A stretch of DNA of 64,000 bases from Leadbetterella sp964563435 (GTDB lineage Bacteria; Bacteroidota; Bacteroidia; Cytophagales; Spirosomataceae). A program made the position numbers and the translations under genes. The notes below the pieces were generated by a model that was not told where the DNA came from, did not search any database, and saw only the letters and a list, made by a program, of their open reading frames with translations. The stretch spans positions 11,471 to 75,470 of the forward strand of contig CAZLXI010000023.1 in NCBI GenBank assembly GCA_964563435.1, given 5' to 3'. Of this stretch, positions 55,778 to 64,000 are shown in pieces; within the stretch, counting starts at the first letter, position 1; each line of letters starts with the position of its first letter.

Positions 55778-57049
55778 ATGGCATATTTATTTACATCGGA
55801 ATCTGTTTCCGAAGGGCATCCCGACAAAGTTGCTGACCAGATATCCGACGCACTCATTGATCATTTCCTGGCCTTCGATCCAAATTCCAAAGTAGCCTGC
55901 GAAACCCTGGTAACCACCGGCCTGGTGGTGCTGGCCGGCGAAGTAAACACCACCACTTACCTGGATGTTCAGTCCATTGCCCGCGACGTGATCCGGAAAA
56001 TCGGCTATACCAAAGCGGAATATATGTTTGAAGCCAACTCCTGCGGCATCATCTCGGCCATCCATGAGCAGTCGCAGGACATCAACCAGGGGGTAGACCG
56101 GAAATCGGAAGACGACTTTGAAGCCCGGGCCAATGCTCAGGGCGCCGGAGACCAGGGGATGATGTTCGGATATGCCACTAAAGAGACCGAAAACTATATG
56201 CCGCTGGCGCTGGACCTTTCCCATAAGATCCTTCAGGAAATTGCAGCCGTCAGAAGAGAAAATCAAGATATTACTTACCTCCGGCCCGACACCAAGTCGC
56301 AGGTAACCATTGAATATACGGACGACAACCGTCCGCAGCGGATCGATACCATCGTGATCTCTACCCAGCACGATGATTTCGCCGAAGACGAAGAAATGCT
56401 GGCCCGCATCAAGTCAGACATGATCCATATTGTGATCCCGAGGGTCAGAGCCCGTCTTAAGCCGGACTTGCAGACGCTTTTCACCGATGATATCACCTAC
56501 CATATTAACCCGACCGGTAAATTCGTGATCGGCGGACCACACGGTGATTCCGGACTTACCGGCAGAAAGATTATTGTAGACACCTATGGCGGTAAGGGCG
56601 CTCACGGCGGTGGCGCGTTTTCGGGCAAAGACCCTTCCAAAGTAGACCGTTCGGCCGCTTACGCTACCCGCCATATCGCTAAAAACCTGGTAGCGGCAGG
56701 CGTATGTGACGAGGTGCTGGTGCAGGTGTCGTATGCCATCGGCGTAGCACAGCCCTGCGGTGTTTTTGTGAACACTTACGGCACCTCAAAAGTGGATCTG
56801 ACCGACGGTGAGATCGCACGGGTAGTGGAAAAGATTTTCGACCTGCGGCCGTTTGCCATCGAACAGCGGTTGAAACTGCGTACTCCTATCTACTCCGAAA
56901 CCGCCGCTTACGGACACATGGGAAGAGAATCAAAAGTAGTAAAGAAAGTATTTGAAAATGCCGGCCAGCGTACCGAGGTAGAGGTGGAACTTTTCACCTG
57001 GGAGAAACTTGACTATGTGAACAAGGTAAAAGAGGCATTTGGTATTTAA
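55778..57049 (+). CDS. metK: S-adenosylmethionine synthetase
   Basis: A protein of 423 residues. Signatures include FTSESVSEGHPDKVADQISDA split at its His17-type ATP site, GAGDQGMMFGYA and GGGAFSGKDPSKVDRS. It makes SAM from methionine and ATP. The 180-bp leader was examined for a SAM riboswitch and none was convincing. It stands alone between lipA and sucD, and length is a little over the usual. Confidence 0.97.
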   Translation: MAYLFTSESVSEGHPDKVADQISDALIDHFLAFDPNSKVACETLVTTGLVVLAGEVNTTTYLDVQSIARDVIRKIGYTKAEYMFEANSCGIISAIHEQSQDINQGVDRKSEDDFEARANAQGAGDQGMMFGYATKETENYMPLALDLSHKILQEIAAVRRENQDITYLRPDTKSQVTIEYTDDNRPQRIDTIVISTQHDDFAEDEEMLARIKSDMIHIVIPRVRARLKPDLQTLFTDDITYHINPTGKFVIGGPHGDSGLTGRKIIVDTYGGKGAHGGGAFSGKDPSKVDRSAAYATRHIAKNLVAAGVCDEVLVQVSYAIGVAQPCGVFVNTYGTSKVDLTDGEIARVVEKIFDLRPFAIEQRLKLRTPIYSETAAYGHMGRESKVVKKVFENAGQRTEVEVELFTWEKLDYVNKVKEAFGI

Positions 57050-57057
57050 TTTAATAA

Positions 57058-57089
57058 TTTGTATTTTTCTAATTTGAGAGGTACATTTG
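57058..57089 (+). promoter_or_regulatory. Promoter of sucD
   Basis: TTTG (57058-57061), 20-nt spacer, TACATTTG (57082-57089) match the Bacteroidota -33/-7 pattern, with the gene start 58 nt downstream. Confidence 0.6.
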
Positions 57090-57146
57090 GGCGATTTTAT
57101 AAACTTTGGAATTTCTAAAACCGACATCTGTCTAATCCAGTAAAAA

Positions 57147-58022
57147 ATGAGTATTCTTGTAAACAAAAATTCGAAGGTAATCGTACAGGGCTTCACCGGC
57201 TCGGAAGGAACATTTCACGCAGGCCAGATGATCGAATACGGCACAAATGTGGTAGGGGGAGTTACTCCGGGAAAAGGAGGACAGACCCATCTGGACCGCC
57301 CTGTATTCAATACTGTTGAAGAAGCTGTTAAAGAGACCGGAGCAGATGTTTCGATCATTTTTGTACCCCCGGGGTTTGCTGCCGATGCCATCATGGAAGC
57401 CGCTCAGGCCGGGATCCGGGTGATCGTCTGTATTACGGAAGGTATTCCTACGAAAGACATGGTAAAAGCCAAATCTTTCATTTCTACCTATAACACCACG
57501 CTTATCGGGCCGAACTGTCCGGGTATCATCACCGCTGAAGAGGCAAAAGTAGGCATCATGCCCGGCTTTATCTTCAAAAAAGGCACGATCGGGGTGGTTT
57601 CCAAGTCGGGCACGCTGACTTACGAAGCGGTAGACCAGCTGACCAAAGTAGGCCTGGGTCAGACCACAGCTATCGGTATCGGGGGAGATCCGATCATCGG
57701 AACCACCACCAAACAAGCCGTGGAAATGCTGATGAATGACCCGGCAACGGAGGGCATCGTTATGATCGGTGAGATCGGTGGCGGTATGGAAGCCGAAGCA
57801 GCTCATTACATTAAAGAAACAGGAAACAAGAAACCGGTGGTAGGCTTCATTGCCGGCCAGACGGCACCCAAAGGCAGGAGAATGGGCCATGCCGGAGCCA
57901 TTATCGGCGGGGCCGACGATACCGCAGCCGCCAAAATGGCCATCATGCGGGAGTGCGGAATTCACGTGGTAGACTCGCCTGCAGAGATCGGCGAAACCAT
58001 GTTAAAAGCATTAGGAAAATAA
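57147..58022 (+). CDS. sucD: Succinyl-CoA synthetase alpha subunit
   Basis: A protein of 291 residues. The CoA-binding N-terminal fold has VQGFTGSEGTFH, NCPGIITAEE lies in the middle, and the phospho-His248 motif is GHAGAIIGG. It pairs with the beta subunit to convert succinyl-CoA to succinate with ATP or GTP formation. The beta-subunit gene sucC is not adjacent here, so the two are expressed from separate places. It is followed by a strong terminator. Confidence 0.97.
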   Translation: MSILVNKNSKVIVQGFTGSEGTFHAGQMIEYGTNVVGGVTPGKGGQTHLDRPVFNTVEEAVKETGADVSIIFVPPGFAADAIMEAAQAGIRVIVCITEGIPTKDMVKAKSFISTYNTTLIGPNCPGIITAEEAKVGIMPGFIFKKGTIGVVSKSGTLTYEAVDQLTKVGLGQTTAIGIGGDPIIGTTTKQAVEMLMNDPATEGIVMIGEIGGGMEAEAAHYIKETGNKKPVVGFIAGQTAPKGRRMGHAGAIIGGADDTAAAKMAIMRECGIHVVDSPAEIGETMLKALGK

Positions 58023-58047
58023 AATTGTCAATTTTGGCACAATTTTT

Positions 58048-58080
58048 AAACTCTGATTTATCGGAAATCAGAGTTTTTTC
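58048..58080 (+). terminator. Terminator after sucD
   Basis: A perfect 12-bp stem AAACTCTGATTT / AAATCAGAGTTT with loop ATCGG, followed by a T tract. Confidence 0.92.
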
Positions 58081-58109
58081 GTTTATGAATTACTAACGTG
58101 TGAATTATT

Positions 58110-58610
58110 ATGAGACCTTTATTACTTCCTGTTCTTTTGTTTTTCGTTTTTTCATTGATTTCTTCCTGCGAAAAAAAAGAAGTGAAGCTTTCCCCAATGG
58201 ATATCTTTACGGGTGGCAAACAAAAAGAATGGCGGATCGCTGAAAACTTCTTTTCCGGGGTGAATGTCACCGAAACAGACGAATGTTATAAAGACGATAC
58301 CGTTATTTTTTCAAAAGGAGAAGAAGGGGAAGACAAGCTGATCCCTATCTATATCTGGAAGAAAAATGCCATAAAATGCAGCGGTGTGGACGAAGACCTG
58401 AAATTGTACTTTTTCCTGTCGGATGACCTGACCACCATTACTTTCGGCGACCAGGATGTGCTGACCACCGGAGTCGGCGACATCTGGAATATCACCAAGA
58501 CTGAAAATACCGAGATCATCATCAGCCAGAATGCGGGTACGGGTAACGAAAGACGGTTGAGGTTTACCTCCTTAAGTTCATCACAGACTGCACCTGTCTC
58601 CGGGAATTAA
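58110..58610 (+). CDS. Small lipoprotein, lipocalin-like
   Basis: A protein of 166 residues with the lipobox LISSC. The mature part begins with a charged linker and continues as short beta strands (WRIAENFF, LYFFLSDDLTTITF, LRFTSL) consistent with a lipocalin-like fold. It is attached to a membrane by lipid. No specific ligand can be named. Confidence 0.75.
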   Translation: MRPLLLPVLLFFVFSLISSCEKKEVKLSPMDIFTGGKQKEWRIAENFFSGVNVTETDECYKDDTVIFSKGEEGEDKLIPIYIWKKNAIKCSGVDEDLKLYFFLSDDLTTITFGDQDVLTTGVGDIWNITKTENTEIIISQNAGTGNERRLRFTSLSSSQTAPVSGN

Positions 58611-58628
58611 AAATAAGTTAGGTTATTT

Positions 58629-58713
58629 ACGCTGCAGCAGAGTCTCAACTTGTTGGACTCTGCTGTTTTCAGAACGGCAGAGTCCTTTTTCAAAGAGACT
58701 CTGCCGGGAATAA
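58629..58713. terminator. Two hairpins between convergent genes
   Basis: AGCAGAGTC/GACTCTGCT near 58637-58665 and CGGCAGAGTC/GACTCTGCCG near 58675-58708 share the same core word. Each can serve one direction of the convergent genes 58610 (+) and mdh (-). Confidence 0.75.
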
Positions 58714-58732
58714 AACGGACACTTATCGCCCT

Positions 58733-59662
58733 TTACAGCGCTGCGTTCATCGCACGCACCGCCTCCGCCGACTTCTCGAACGCCGCTTTTTCGTCGTTGG
58801 AAAGACGAAGCGGTACGATCTTCTCCCAGCCGTTACGCCCGATCACCACCGGAACCCCCAGGCAGATGTCCTTTTGGCCGTATTCTCCGTTCAGGTAAAC
58901 ACAGGAAGGAATAATCTTCTTTTCATCCCGAAGTATGGATTCTACTACCTGCCCGATGGCTGCTCCCGGTGCATACCAGGCCGAAGTACCCAGCAGACCG
59001 GTCAGCGTGGCTCCGCCTACCATGGTCTTGTCGGAAACCTCCTTCAATTGCTCTGCAGACAGGAAACGACTCACAGGAATACTGTTCCACGTGGCCAGGC
59101 GGGTCAGCGGGATCATGGTGGTATCGCCGTGACCGCCGATCACCATACCCTGAAGATCGCTCTGAGCCACCCCCAGCGCCTCGCCTAAGCGGTAGCGGAA
59201 ACGCGACGAATCCAGCGCTCCGCCCATACCGATCACCTTGCGTTTGGAAAGGCCCAGTTCGGCGGCAATTTTATAGGTAAGATAGGTCATGGTATCCATC
59301 GGATTGGAAACGATGATGATCACCGCTTTGGGCGAAACCTCGAGGGCACTTTTTACCACTCCGCCTACGATCTTCGCGTTAGTGCCGATCAGCTCCTCGC
59401 GGGTCATTCCCGGCTTGCGCGGGATGCCGGAGGTCACTACGATCACATCGGATTTGGCCGTTTTGGAATAATCACCGGTAACCCCGGTTAAACGGGTATC
59501 AAAACCCTCTATCGAGGCCGTTTGAGCGAGATCCATAGCCTTGCCTTCCGCAAAACCTTCCTTGATGTCGAGAATGACCACCTCCGAAGCTATTTCCTTC
59601 CGTGCTATGTTATCGGCAGCCGTGGCCCCTACTGCTCCCGCTCCTATAATAGTAACCTTCAT
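58733..59662 (-). CDS. mdh: Malate dehydrogenase
   Basis: A protein of 309 residues of the LDH-like malate dehydrogenase type. The NAD-binding GAGAVGATAAD and Asp (VILDI) come first. The malate-specific arginines lie in SGIPRKPGMTREE, and the catalytic His is in VIGGHGDTTMIPL. It interconverts malate and oxaloacetate in the TCA cycle. It is full length and single, divergent from the DUF1232 gene. Confidence 0.96.
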   Translation of the reverse strand: MKVTIIGAGAVGATAADNIARKEIASEVVILDIKEGFAEGKAMDLAQTASIEGFDTRLTGVTGDYSKTAKSDVIVVTSGIPRKPGMTREELIGTNAKIVGGVVKSALEVSPKAVIIIVSNPMDTMTYLTYKIAAELGLSKRKVIGMGGALDSSRFRYRLGEALGVAQSDLQGMVIGGHGDTTMIPLTRLATWNSIPVSRFLSAEQLKEVSDKTMVGGATLTGLLGTSAWYAPGAAIGQVVESILRDEKKIIPSCVYLNGEYGQKDICLGVPVVIGRNGWEKIVPLRLSNDEKAAFEKSAEAVRAMNAAL

Positions 59663-59800
59663 TGTGTTTTTGAAATATGTTTAAATTGAACAATTATATA
59701 CAAAAATACCTGATTTTTTTCCAATATTGAACTTTGATTTTCGTTTTTTATGTTTGAGAAGTGCGTGCTCTGACCGAAAAAAAATTCACGAGAACAAAAT

Positions 59801-60235
59801 ATGAAAAAAACAGGCTTTTTAAAAACGATACTCGGCTCCTTTTTCTTTAAAAATTCCTTTCTTAAAGCAAGCCGTTTATCCAAAAATTCCAAGGGTATAA
59901 TTTTACTTTTAGGTACGGTTTTTACCAAAATGAAGTCGGAAGGCGGAGGGTCGCCTTTTCAGAAAATAAAACACAAGGTCAGGTCATTGGGCCTGCTTCT
60001 AAGGCACTATGCCAACGGAAGTTACCGAAGCGTGGAAGGTAAGAATGTGGTAATCATCCTGGCCGGCATGATCTACTTTCTTTCGCCGGTCGATCTTATC
60101 CCGGATATCCTTCCTGTGATAGGCTTTGCGGATGATATCGCCCTGATCTCCTTCATTTACAACAGCGTATCGGAAGAGCTGGAAAAATTTGAATTGTGGC
60201 TGTTAAACCAGAAAGCAGAGTTGGTGAGCGAGTAA
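59801..60235 (+). CDS. YkvA-type DUF1232 membrane protein
   Basis: A protein of 144 residues. The DUF1232 core is IILAGMIYFLSPVDLIPDIL followed by GFADD, with one or two short membrane helices. The N-terminus is basic. The function is unknown. It is a lone gene between mdh and tatA. Confidence 0.88.
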   Translation: MKKTGFLKTILGSFFFKNSFLKASRLSKNSKGIILLLGTVFTKMKSEGGGSPFQKIKHKVRSLGLLLRHYANGSYRSVEGKNVVIILAGMIYFLSPVDLIPDILPVIGFADDIALISFIYNSVSEELEKFELWLLNQKAELVSE

Positions 60236-60287
60236 CTCAGGTCTAAAGAAAATTTAAGTATACTCCTGTTTTTTTACGGTCCGGGGT

Positions 60288-60317
60288 TTTGATTCCCATA
60301 GAAAGTTATTAATTTTG
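60288..60317 (+). promoter_or_regulatory. Promoter of tatA
   Basis: TTTG (60288-60291), 18-nt spacer, TAATTTTG (60310-60317). The gene starts 24 nt downstream. Confidence 0.6.
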
Positions 60318-60340
60318 TTGAATATTAAAAAAATTGTGAG

Positions 60341-60541
60341 ATGGAACTAACAACATTATTGTTTTTAGGATCTCTGGGAGGTTCTGAGATATTTATCATC
60401 CTTTTCGTTATTCTGTTGTTCTTCGGAGCCAAGAAGCTTCCTGAGCTGGCCAGAGGACTGGGAAAAGGGATTAAAGAATTTAAGGATGCCACCAAAGATG
60501 TGAAAGAAAACATCGAAAAGGCGACCAAAGTAGAAGATTAA
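60341..60541 (+). CDS. tatA: Sec-independent protein translocase TatA/E
   Basis: A protein of 66 residues with one N-terminal membrane helix, the hinge FFGAKKLPELARGLGKGI and an amphipathic helix, then a charged tail. It forms the pore of the twin-arginine translocon with TatC, which is not in this window. A terminator follows. Confidence 0.93.
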   Translation: MELTTLLFLGSLGGSEIFIILFVILLFFGAKKLPELARGLGKGIKEFKDATKDVKENIEKATKVED

Positions 60542-60567
60542 TTTTATCCAGTTGCAGATATAACGGA

Positions 60568-60606
60568 ACAACAGATTTGTGATCCTTCACAAACCTGTTG
60601 TTTTTT
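60568..60606 (+). terminator. Terminator after tatA
   Basis: Stem ACAACAG-TTTGTG / CACAAA-CTGTTGT with one mismatch and loop ATCCTT, followed by TTTTTT. It covers a possible TTG start of gatA at 60598, which is therefore excluded. Confidence 0.85.
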
Positions 60607-60627
60607 GTTTTTAAACTCCAAAGAAAG

Positions 60628-62040
60628 GTGCATTATTCTGATTATCCCTCTTTCAGAAATCAACTTATATCGGGAGAAAGTGATCTGGTTGAAACAGTCG
60701 AATACTTTCTCGGAAGAATCGAATCCCTGAAGCATCTTAATGTTTTCCTGGAGGTATATGCCGACGAAGCGCGACAGCGGGCGCAACAGGTTTCGGAGAA
60801 GCTTAAAAGCGGAACGGCCGGTAAGCTGGCCGGGATGGTCATCGGATTAAAAGACATTATTGCCTACAAAGACCACGGGATACAATGCGGCTCCCGTATC
60901 CTCGACGGCTTCATTTCTCAATTTTCCGCCACCGCTGTCCAGCGGCTTATCGATGAAGATGCCATCATCATCGGCCGGCAGAACTGCGACGAATTCGGGA
61001 TGGGCTCCTCCACTGAAAAATCAGCCTTCGGCCCCACGCTTAATTACCTGGATGAGAAAAAGGTGCCGGGCGGCTCTTCCGGAGCCAGTGCCGTAGCGGT
61101 CAGCGCCGGGCTGTGCCATGCCTCCATCGGTTCAGATACGGGCGGATCGGTTCGCCAGCCTTCAGCTTTCTGCGGAATTGTGGGTTTCAAACCTACCTAC
61201 GCCCGTATTTCAAGATGGGGACTGGCCGCTTATGCTTCGTCGTTCGACTGCATCGGCCCCCTCACCCGCTCTGTGACCGACGCCGCCCTGCTGCTGGAAG
61301 TGATGGCCGGGAAAGACGATTTCGACAGCACGGTATCTTCTCTTCCTGTAGAGGATTATACCCGTTTTCCTGAAGCTTCCGAGACTTTCAGAATTGGTTA
61401 TTTTAAAGACGCGCTCGATTCACCCGGCCTTGACCCCGGGGTTCGGGAAGCTACCCTGGCCAAGCTGGAAGAGCTGAAGAAACAAGGGCATCAGGTCATC
61501 GAACTGAGCTTCCCGGAGCTGAGATACCTGCTTCCCGTTTATTACACCCTCACCATGGCCGAGGCTTCTTCCAACCTGGCCCGCTATGACGGTGTACGCT
61601 ACGGTTACAGAGCCGCTGACGCCCGGAACCTGGAAGACCTCTACAAGAGGAGCCGGGGCGAAGGCTTCGGAAAGGAGGTAAAACGGCGGATCATGCTGGG
61701 AACCTTTATTCTAAGCGCCGACTATTACGACGCCTACTATACCCGGGCACAGCGTGTACGGACCGTGATCATGAAGAAAACAGAAAAATTCTTTGAGGAG
61801 GTCGACTTCCTGGTTTCGCCTACCACCCCTACACCTGCTTTTGACCTGGGTAAGAAAACCCAACAGGCCATGGAATCTTACCTGGCCGATGTCTTTACGG
61901 TTCATGCCAATGTCACCGGCCTGCCGGCTATCTCCGTTCCTAACGGTAAAAACCGGGAAGGGCTCCCGTTCGGCTTCCAGGTACTGGGACAGGCATTCGA
62001 TGAAAAAAAATTATTAAATTTCGCAAAGAGTATAGAATAA
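60628..62040 (+). CDS. gatA: Glutamyl-tRNA(Gln) amidotransferase subunit A
   Basis: About 470 residues from the GTG at 60628, which has AAAGAAAGG just upstream; the TTG at 60598 lies in a terminator. The amidase signature holds the Ser-cisSer-Lys triad: Lys in IGLKDIIAYKDHG, then GGSSGASAVAVSAG and the GSDTGGSVRQP nucleophile segment. It releases ammonia from glutamine for converting Glu-tRNA(Gln) to Gln-tRNA(Gln), in a complex with GatB and GatC, which are elsewhere. Confidence 0.95.
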   Translation: MHYSDYPSFRNQLISGESDLVETVEYFLGRIESLKHLNVFLEVYADEARQRAQQVSEKLKSGTAGKLAGMVIGLKDIIAYKDHGIQCGSRILDGFISQFSATAVQRLIDEDAIIIGRQNCDEFGMGSSTEKSAFGPTLNYLDEKKVPGGSSGASAVAVSAGLCHASIGSDTGGSVRQPSAFCGIVGFKPTYARISRWGLAAYASSFDCIGPLTRSVTDAALLLEVMAGKDDFDSTVSSLPVEDYTRFPEASETFRIGYFKDALDSPGLDPGVREATLAKLEELKKQGHQVIELSFPELRYLLPVYYTLTMAEASSNLARYDGVRYGYRAADARNLEDLYKRSRGEGFGKEVKRRIMLGTFILSADYYDAYYTRAQRVRTVIMKKTEKFFEEVDFLVSPTTPTPAFDLGKKTQQAMESYLADVFTVHANVTGLPAISVPNGKNREGLPFGFQVLGQAFDEKKLLNFAKSIE

Positions 62041-62074
62041 ACGGAATAAAAAACAGTTTTTAGGAAAGGTTTTG

Positions 62075-62104
62075 TTGGTTTACTGAATCTTTTTATTAAA
62101 TTTG
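62075..62104 (+). promoter_or_regulatory. Promoter of the lytic transglycosylase gene
   Basis: TTG (62075-62077), 19-nt spacer, TAAATTTG (62097-62104). It lies between gatA and the start at 62159 and excludes the in-frame TTG at 62102. Confidence 0.6.
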
Positions 62105-62158
62105 GAGCGTAGCTTTCCTGTAATTTGTTTTGACATCCTGAAAACTCTTAAAAACATT

Positions 62159-63697
62159 ATGAAATTCTCAAAATTATTTTTGACCTTTTCTGCGGTTGTT
62201 GGATTTGGTTTTAGTGTAAGTGGTCAGATTAATGAAGGGGTAAATGAAGAGTCTGCTGAGGCGCAACCCATCGAACAAGTAAAGATCTCCTACCCGTATA
62301 AGGTGGAGGTAGTGGATGAAAGGGACAATATTCCCTATACCATTACCGTGCTGGATCCTGAGATTATTAAGGAACGGTTAAAGTCCATCGAAAAGACCAT
62401 GCCCATGGTCTATAATGAGAGTGTGGCATTCTGGCTGAATTATTTTACGCAGCGCAGACCCAACTTCACCAAGACCATGATGGAAGAAAAGTCGGTCTAT
62501 TTTCCCACTTTTGAAAGAATTCTCCGGGAGCACGGCATGCCGGAAGAATTAAAATACCTGTCTATTCTTGAATCCGCCCTTAACCCTAAAATCGTATCAA
62601 GGGCTAAAGCGGTAGGACTGTGGCAGTTCATGTCATTCACCGGAAAAGAATACGGCCTGGCCATCAATGAATTTGTTGATGAGCGCATGCATCCTGAAAA
62701 ATCTACCGACGCCGCCTGTCGTTACCTGAAATTCCTGAACCGGATGTTCAATGACTGGGATCTGGCACTGGCCTCCTACAATACAGGCCAGGGAAGGATT
62801 AGCCGGGCCATGAAAAAAACCGGGCTGACCAACTACTGGGATCTTCATCCCCATATCCCGAAAGATACCCGTCACTATGTTCCGCAGTTTATAGCACTGG
62901 CTTACCTGATGAACTTCGGGCAGGATCACGGCATCGTTCCTGAAAAGCAAAATACACGGCCAGAGCTCGAAAATATCTACGTGGAGAGCAATATCGACCT
63001 GGAAATACTGGCGGCCCTTACCGAAAATAACATTGAAGACCTGAAAAAATACAACCCGCATTTGAAAGCTACGGTTCTGCCCCAGACCCGTTACGGTTAC
63101 GAAATAGCCCTTCCGGTTACTTCTATGGCCCATTTCAATGCCAACCGGGTAGCCATCCTGGATTCGGCGGGAAAAAGGTTCAGAAGCCTGGAGACGGTTA
63201 CTTCACCTCAGTCCGAAGCCGTTTTGGCGGCCGTTATTGCTGAGCCTACCGAAGACGGTACCATTGTCATCGGAAGACCGGCCGCTAAGCAGAATACAGC
63301 TTCCAACGTTTCGGAGGATTATGTGAATGTGACCCGGAAAGTAAAGAAGATCCACAAGGTGAGGCGGGGCGAAGTAATGGGCACGATAGCCTCCAACTAC
63401 CACGTGTCTGTAAACGACATCAAGAAATGGAACGGAAAATCTTCATCGAAAGTACTGCTGGGTGAGTCACTGGCCATTTATGTAGACAAAAATGAAAAGG
63501 TGAAAGCCAACAGCCTGGTCGCTAAAAAATCTTCTGAAAGCGTTAAAGAACCTACCGTTTATACCGTACGGCGTGGTGATACCCTGTGGAATATTTCTCA
63601 AAGATATGAAGGGGTAACCGTGAATGACATCAAGAAATGGAATAACCTGAAAGGAAATAACGTAACGGTAGGTCAGAAGATCAGGATCCGGTCGTAA
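62159..63697 (+). CDS. LysM-containing lytic transglycosylase (MltD type)
   Basis: About 512 residues with a signal peptide (MKFSKLFLTFSAVVGFGFSVSG). The SLT domain (about 110-270) has the catalytic Glu in LSILESALNP and the motifs AKAVGLWQFM and SYNTGQGR. Two C-terminal LysM domains bind peptidoglycan (VRRGEVMGTIASNYHVSVNDI and VRRGDTLWNISQRYEGVTVNDI, each within the 44-residue motif). It cleaves glycan strands in the periplasm. The promoter supports this start. Confidence 0.94.
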   Translation: MKFSKLFLTFSAVVGFGFSVSGQINEGVNEESAEAQPIEQVKISYPYKVEVVDERDNIPYTITVLDPEIIKERLKSIEKTMPMVYNESVAFWLNYFTQRRPNFTKTMMEEKSVYFPTFERILREHGMPEELKYLSILESALNPKIVSRAKAVGLWQFMSFTGKEYGLAINEFVDERMHPEKSTDAACRYLKFLNRMFNDWDLALASYNTGQGRISRAMKKTGLTNYWDLHPHIPKDTRHYVPQFIALAYLMNFGQDHGIVPEKQNTRPELENIYVESNIDLEILAALTENNIEDLKKYNPHLKATVLPQTRYGYEIALPVTSMAHFNANRVAILDSAGKRFRSLETVTSPQSEAVLAAVIAEPTEDGTIVIGRPAAKQNTASNVSEDYVNVTRKVKKIHKVRRGEVMGTIASNYHVSVNDIKKWNGKSSSKVLLGESLAIYVDKNEKVKANSLVAKKSSESVKEPTVYTVRRGDTLWNISQRYEGVTVNDIKKWNNLKGNNVTVGQKIRIRS

Positions 63698-64000
63698 TTT
63701 ATGGGCAATGATGCCTACTTAAAAAAGGGGGCCTGCCAAATAAAATGAAGGCCGGGTAATATTTCTCTCATCTGTTTTAAGAATCCGGGGTCTGTTATTC
63801 TAATCATGGGGCAGTTGGTGATAAAATTTTTGTCACGGATCTTTCAGGTATATAAAATTATGTTCCGGATTACACAATATTTGCATAAAAAAATGAGGAA
63901 GATGTCCAAAAAGTCACAAACTGCTGCGTTGCTTTCGGAATTCGGCCTCAGTCACATACTACAGTATGCTCCTTCGGTCTCCTCCTCAGCGCCTTGCATT
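63698..64000. repeat. Gene-free end with inverted copy of the dispersed repeat
   Basis: The last 101 bp (63900-64000) are the reverse complement of the repeat at 53673-53773, with roughly 88% identity by eye, including the CATACT/AGTATG hairpin. The copy may continue past the window. The 200 bp before it show no gene. Confidence 0.8.

Overview
The window is chromosomal DNA of a member of the Bacteroidota, moderate in GC. The evidence is a fused murF-alanine racemase gene, start regions carrying the Bacteroidota -7 box TAnnTTTG, many secreted proteins with Sec or lipoprotein signals, a TonB receptor with an N-terminal carboxypeptidase-regulatory domain, and standalone TPR histidine kinases. 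Flavobacteriia or Cytophagia seem most likely, but the genus cannot be fixed from sequence reading alone. I see no rRNA, tRNA, CRISPR array, insertion sequence or prophage.

Layout. 1-2490: 3' part of a large surface protein made of 103-residue repeats, cut by a 100-N assembly gap. 2659-7374: two paralogous TPR sensor kinases and a NarL-type response regulator, with two related palindromic repeat elements around the regulator gene. 7516-13604: gltBD (glutamate synthase). 13987-21044: a TlpA-DUF3738 fusion, an N-carbamoylputrescine amidase, a TonB receptor with a DtxR/MntR-like operator inside its promoter, a thioredoxin-reductase-like flavoenzyme and a CobW GTPase behind a double Zur-like palindrome.

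21173-41000 is the most unusual region: about 20 kb holding a CHASE2 membrane sensor, a TPR-CHAT protease, three caspase-family (C14) proteins, a CHAT fragment, a DUF234-type ATPase, a TIG-domain lipoprotein and beta-rich envelope proteins. All four intact peptidases keep a His-Cys dyad and begin with export signals or a probable N-terminal membrane segment, so they are predicted to act in the periplasm or at the outer membrane rather than in the cytoplasm. Tight spacing suggests they are co-expressed and work together.

41178-45381: a band-7/NfeD pair, aroA (with an in-frame minisatellite), a YoeB-type toxin-antitoxin pair and a second two-gene nucleotidyltransferase module. 45383-52831: murF-alr, glpD, a small membrane protein, an RluA-type pseudouridine synthase, a universal stress protein flanked by inverted repeats, a candidate structured non-coding RNA with a near-consensus promoter, and a DUF502 membrane protein. 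52905-63697: mostly housekeeping genes (lipA, metK, sucD, mdh, tatA, gatA, a LysM lytic transglycosylase) with small envelope proteins between them. A dispersed repeat of about 100 bp occurs near 53.7 kb and at the window's end, with partial copies near 53.6 kb and 47.85 kb.
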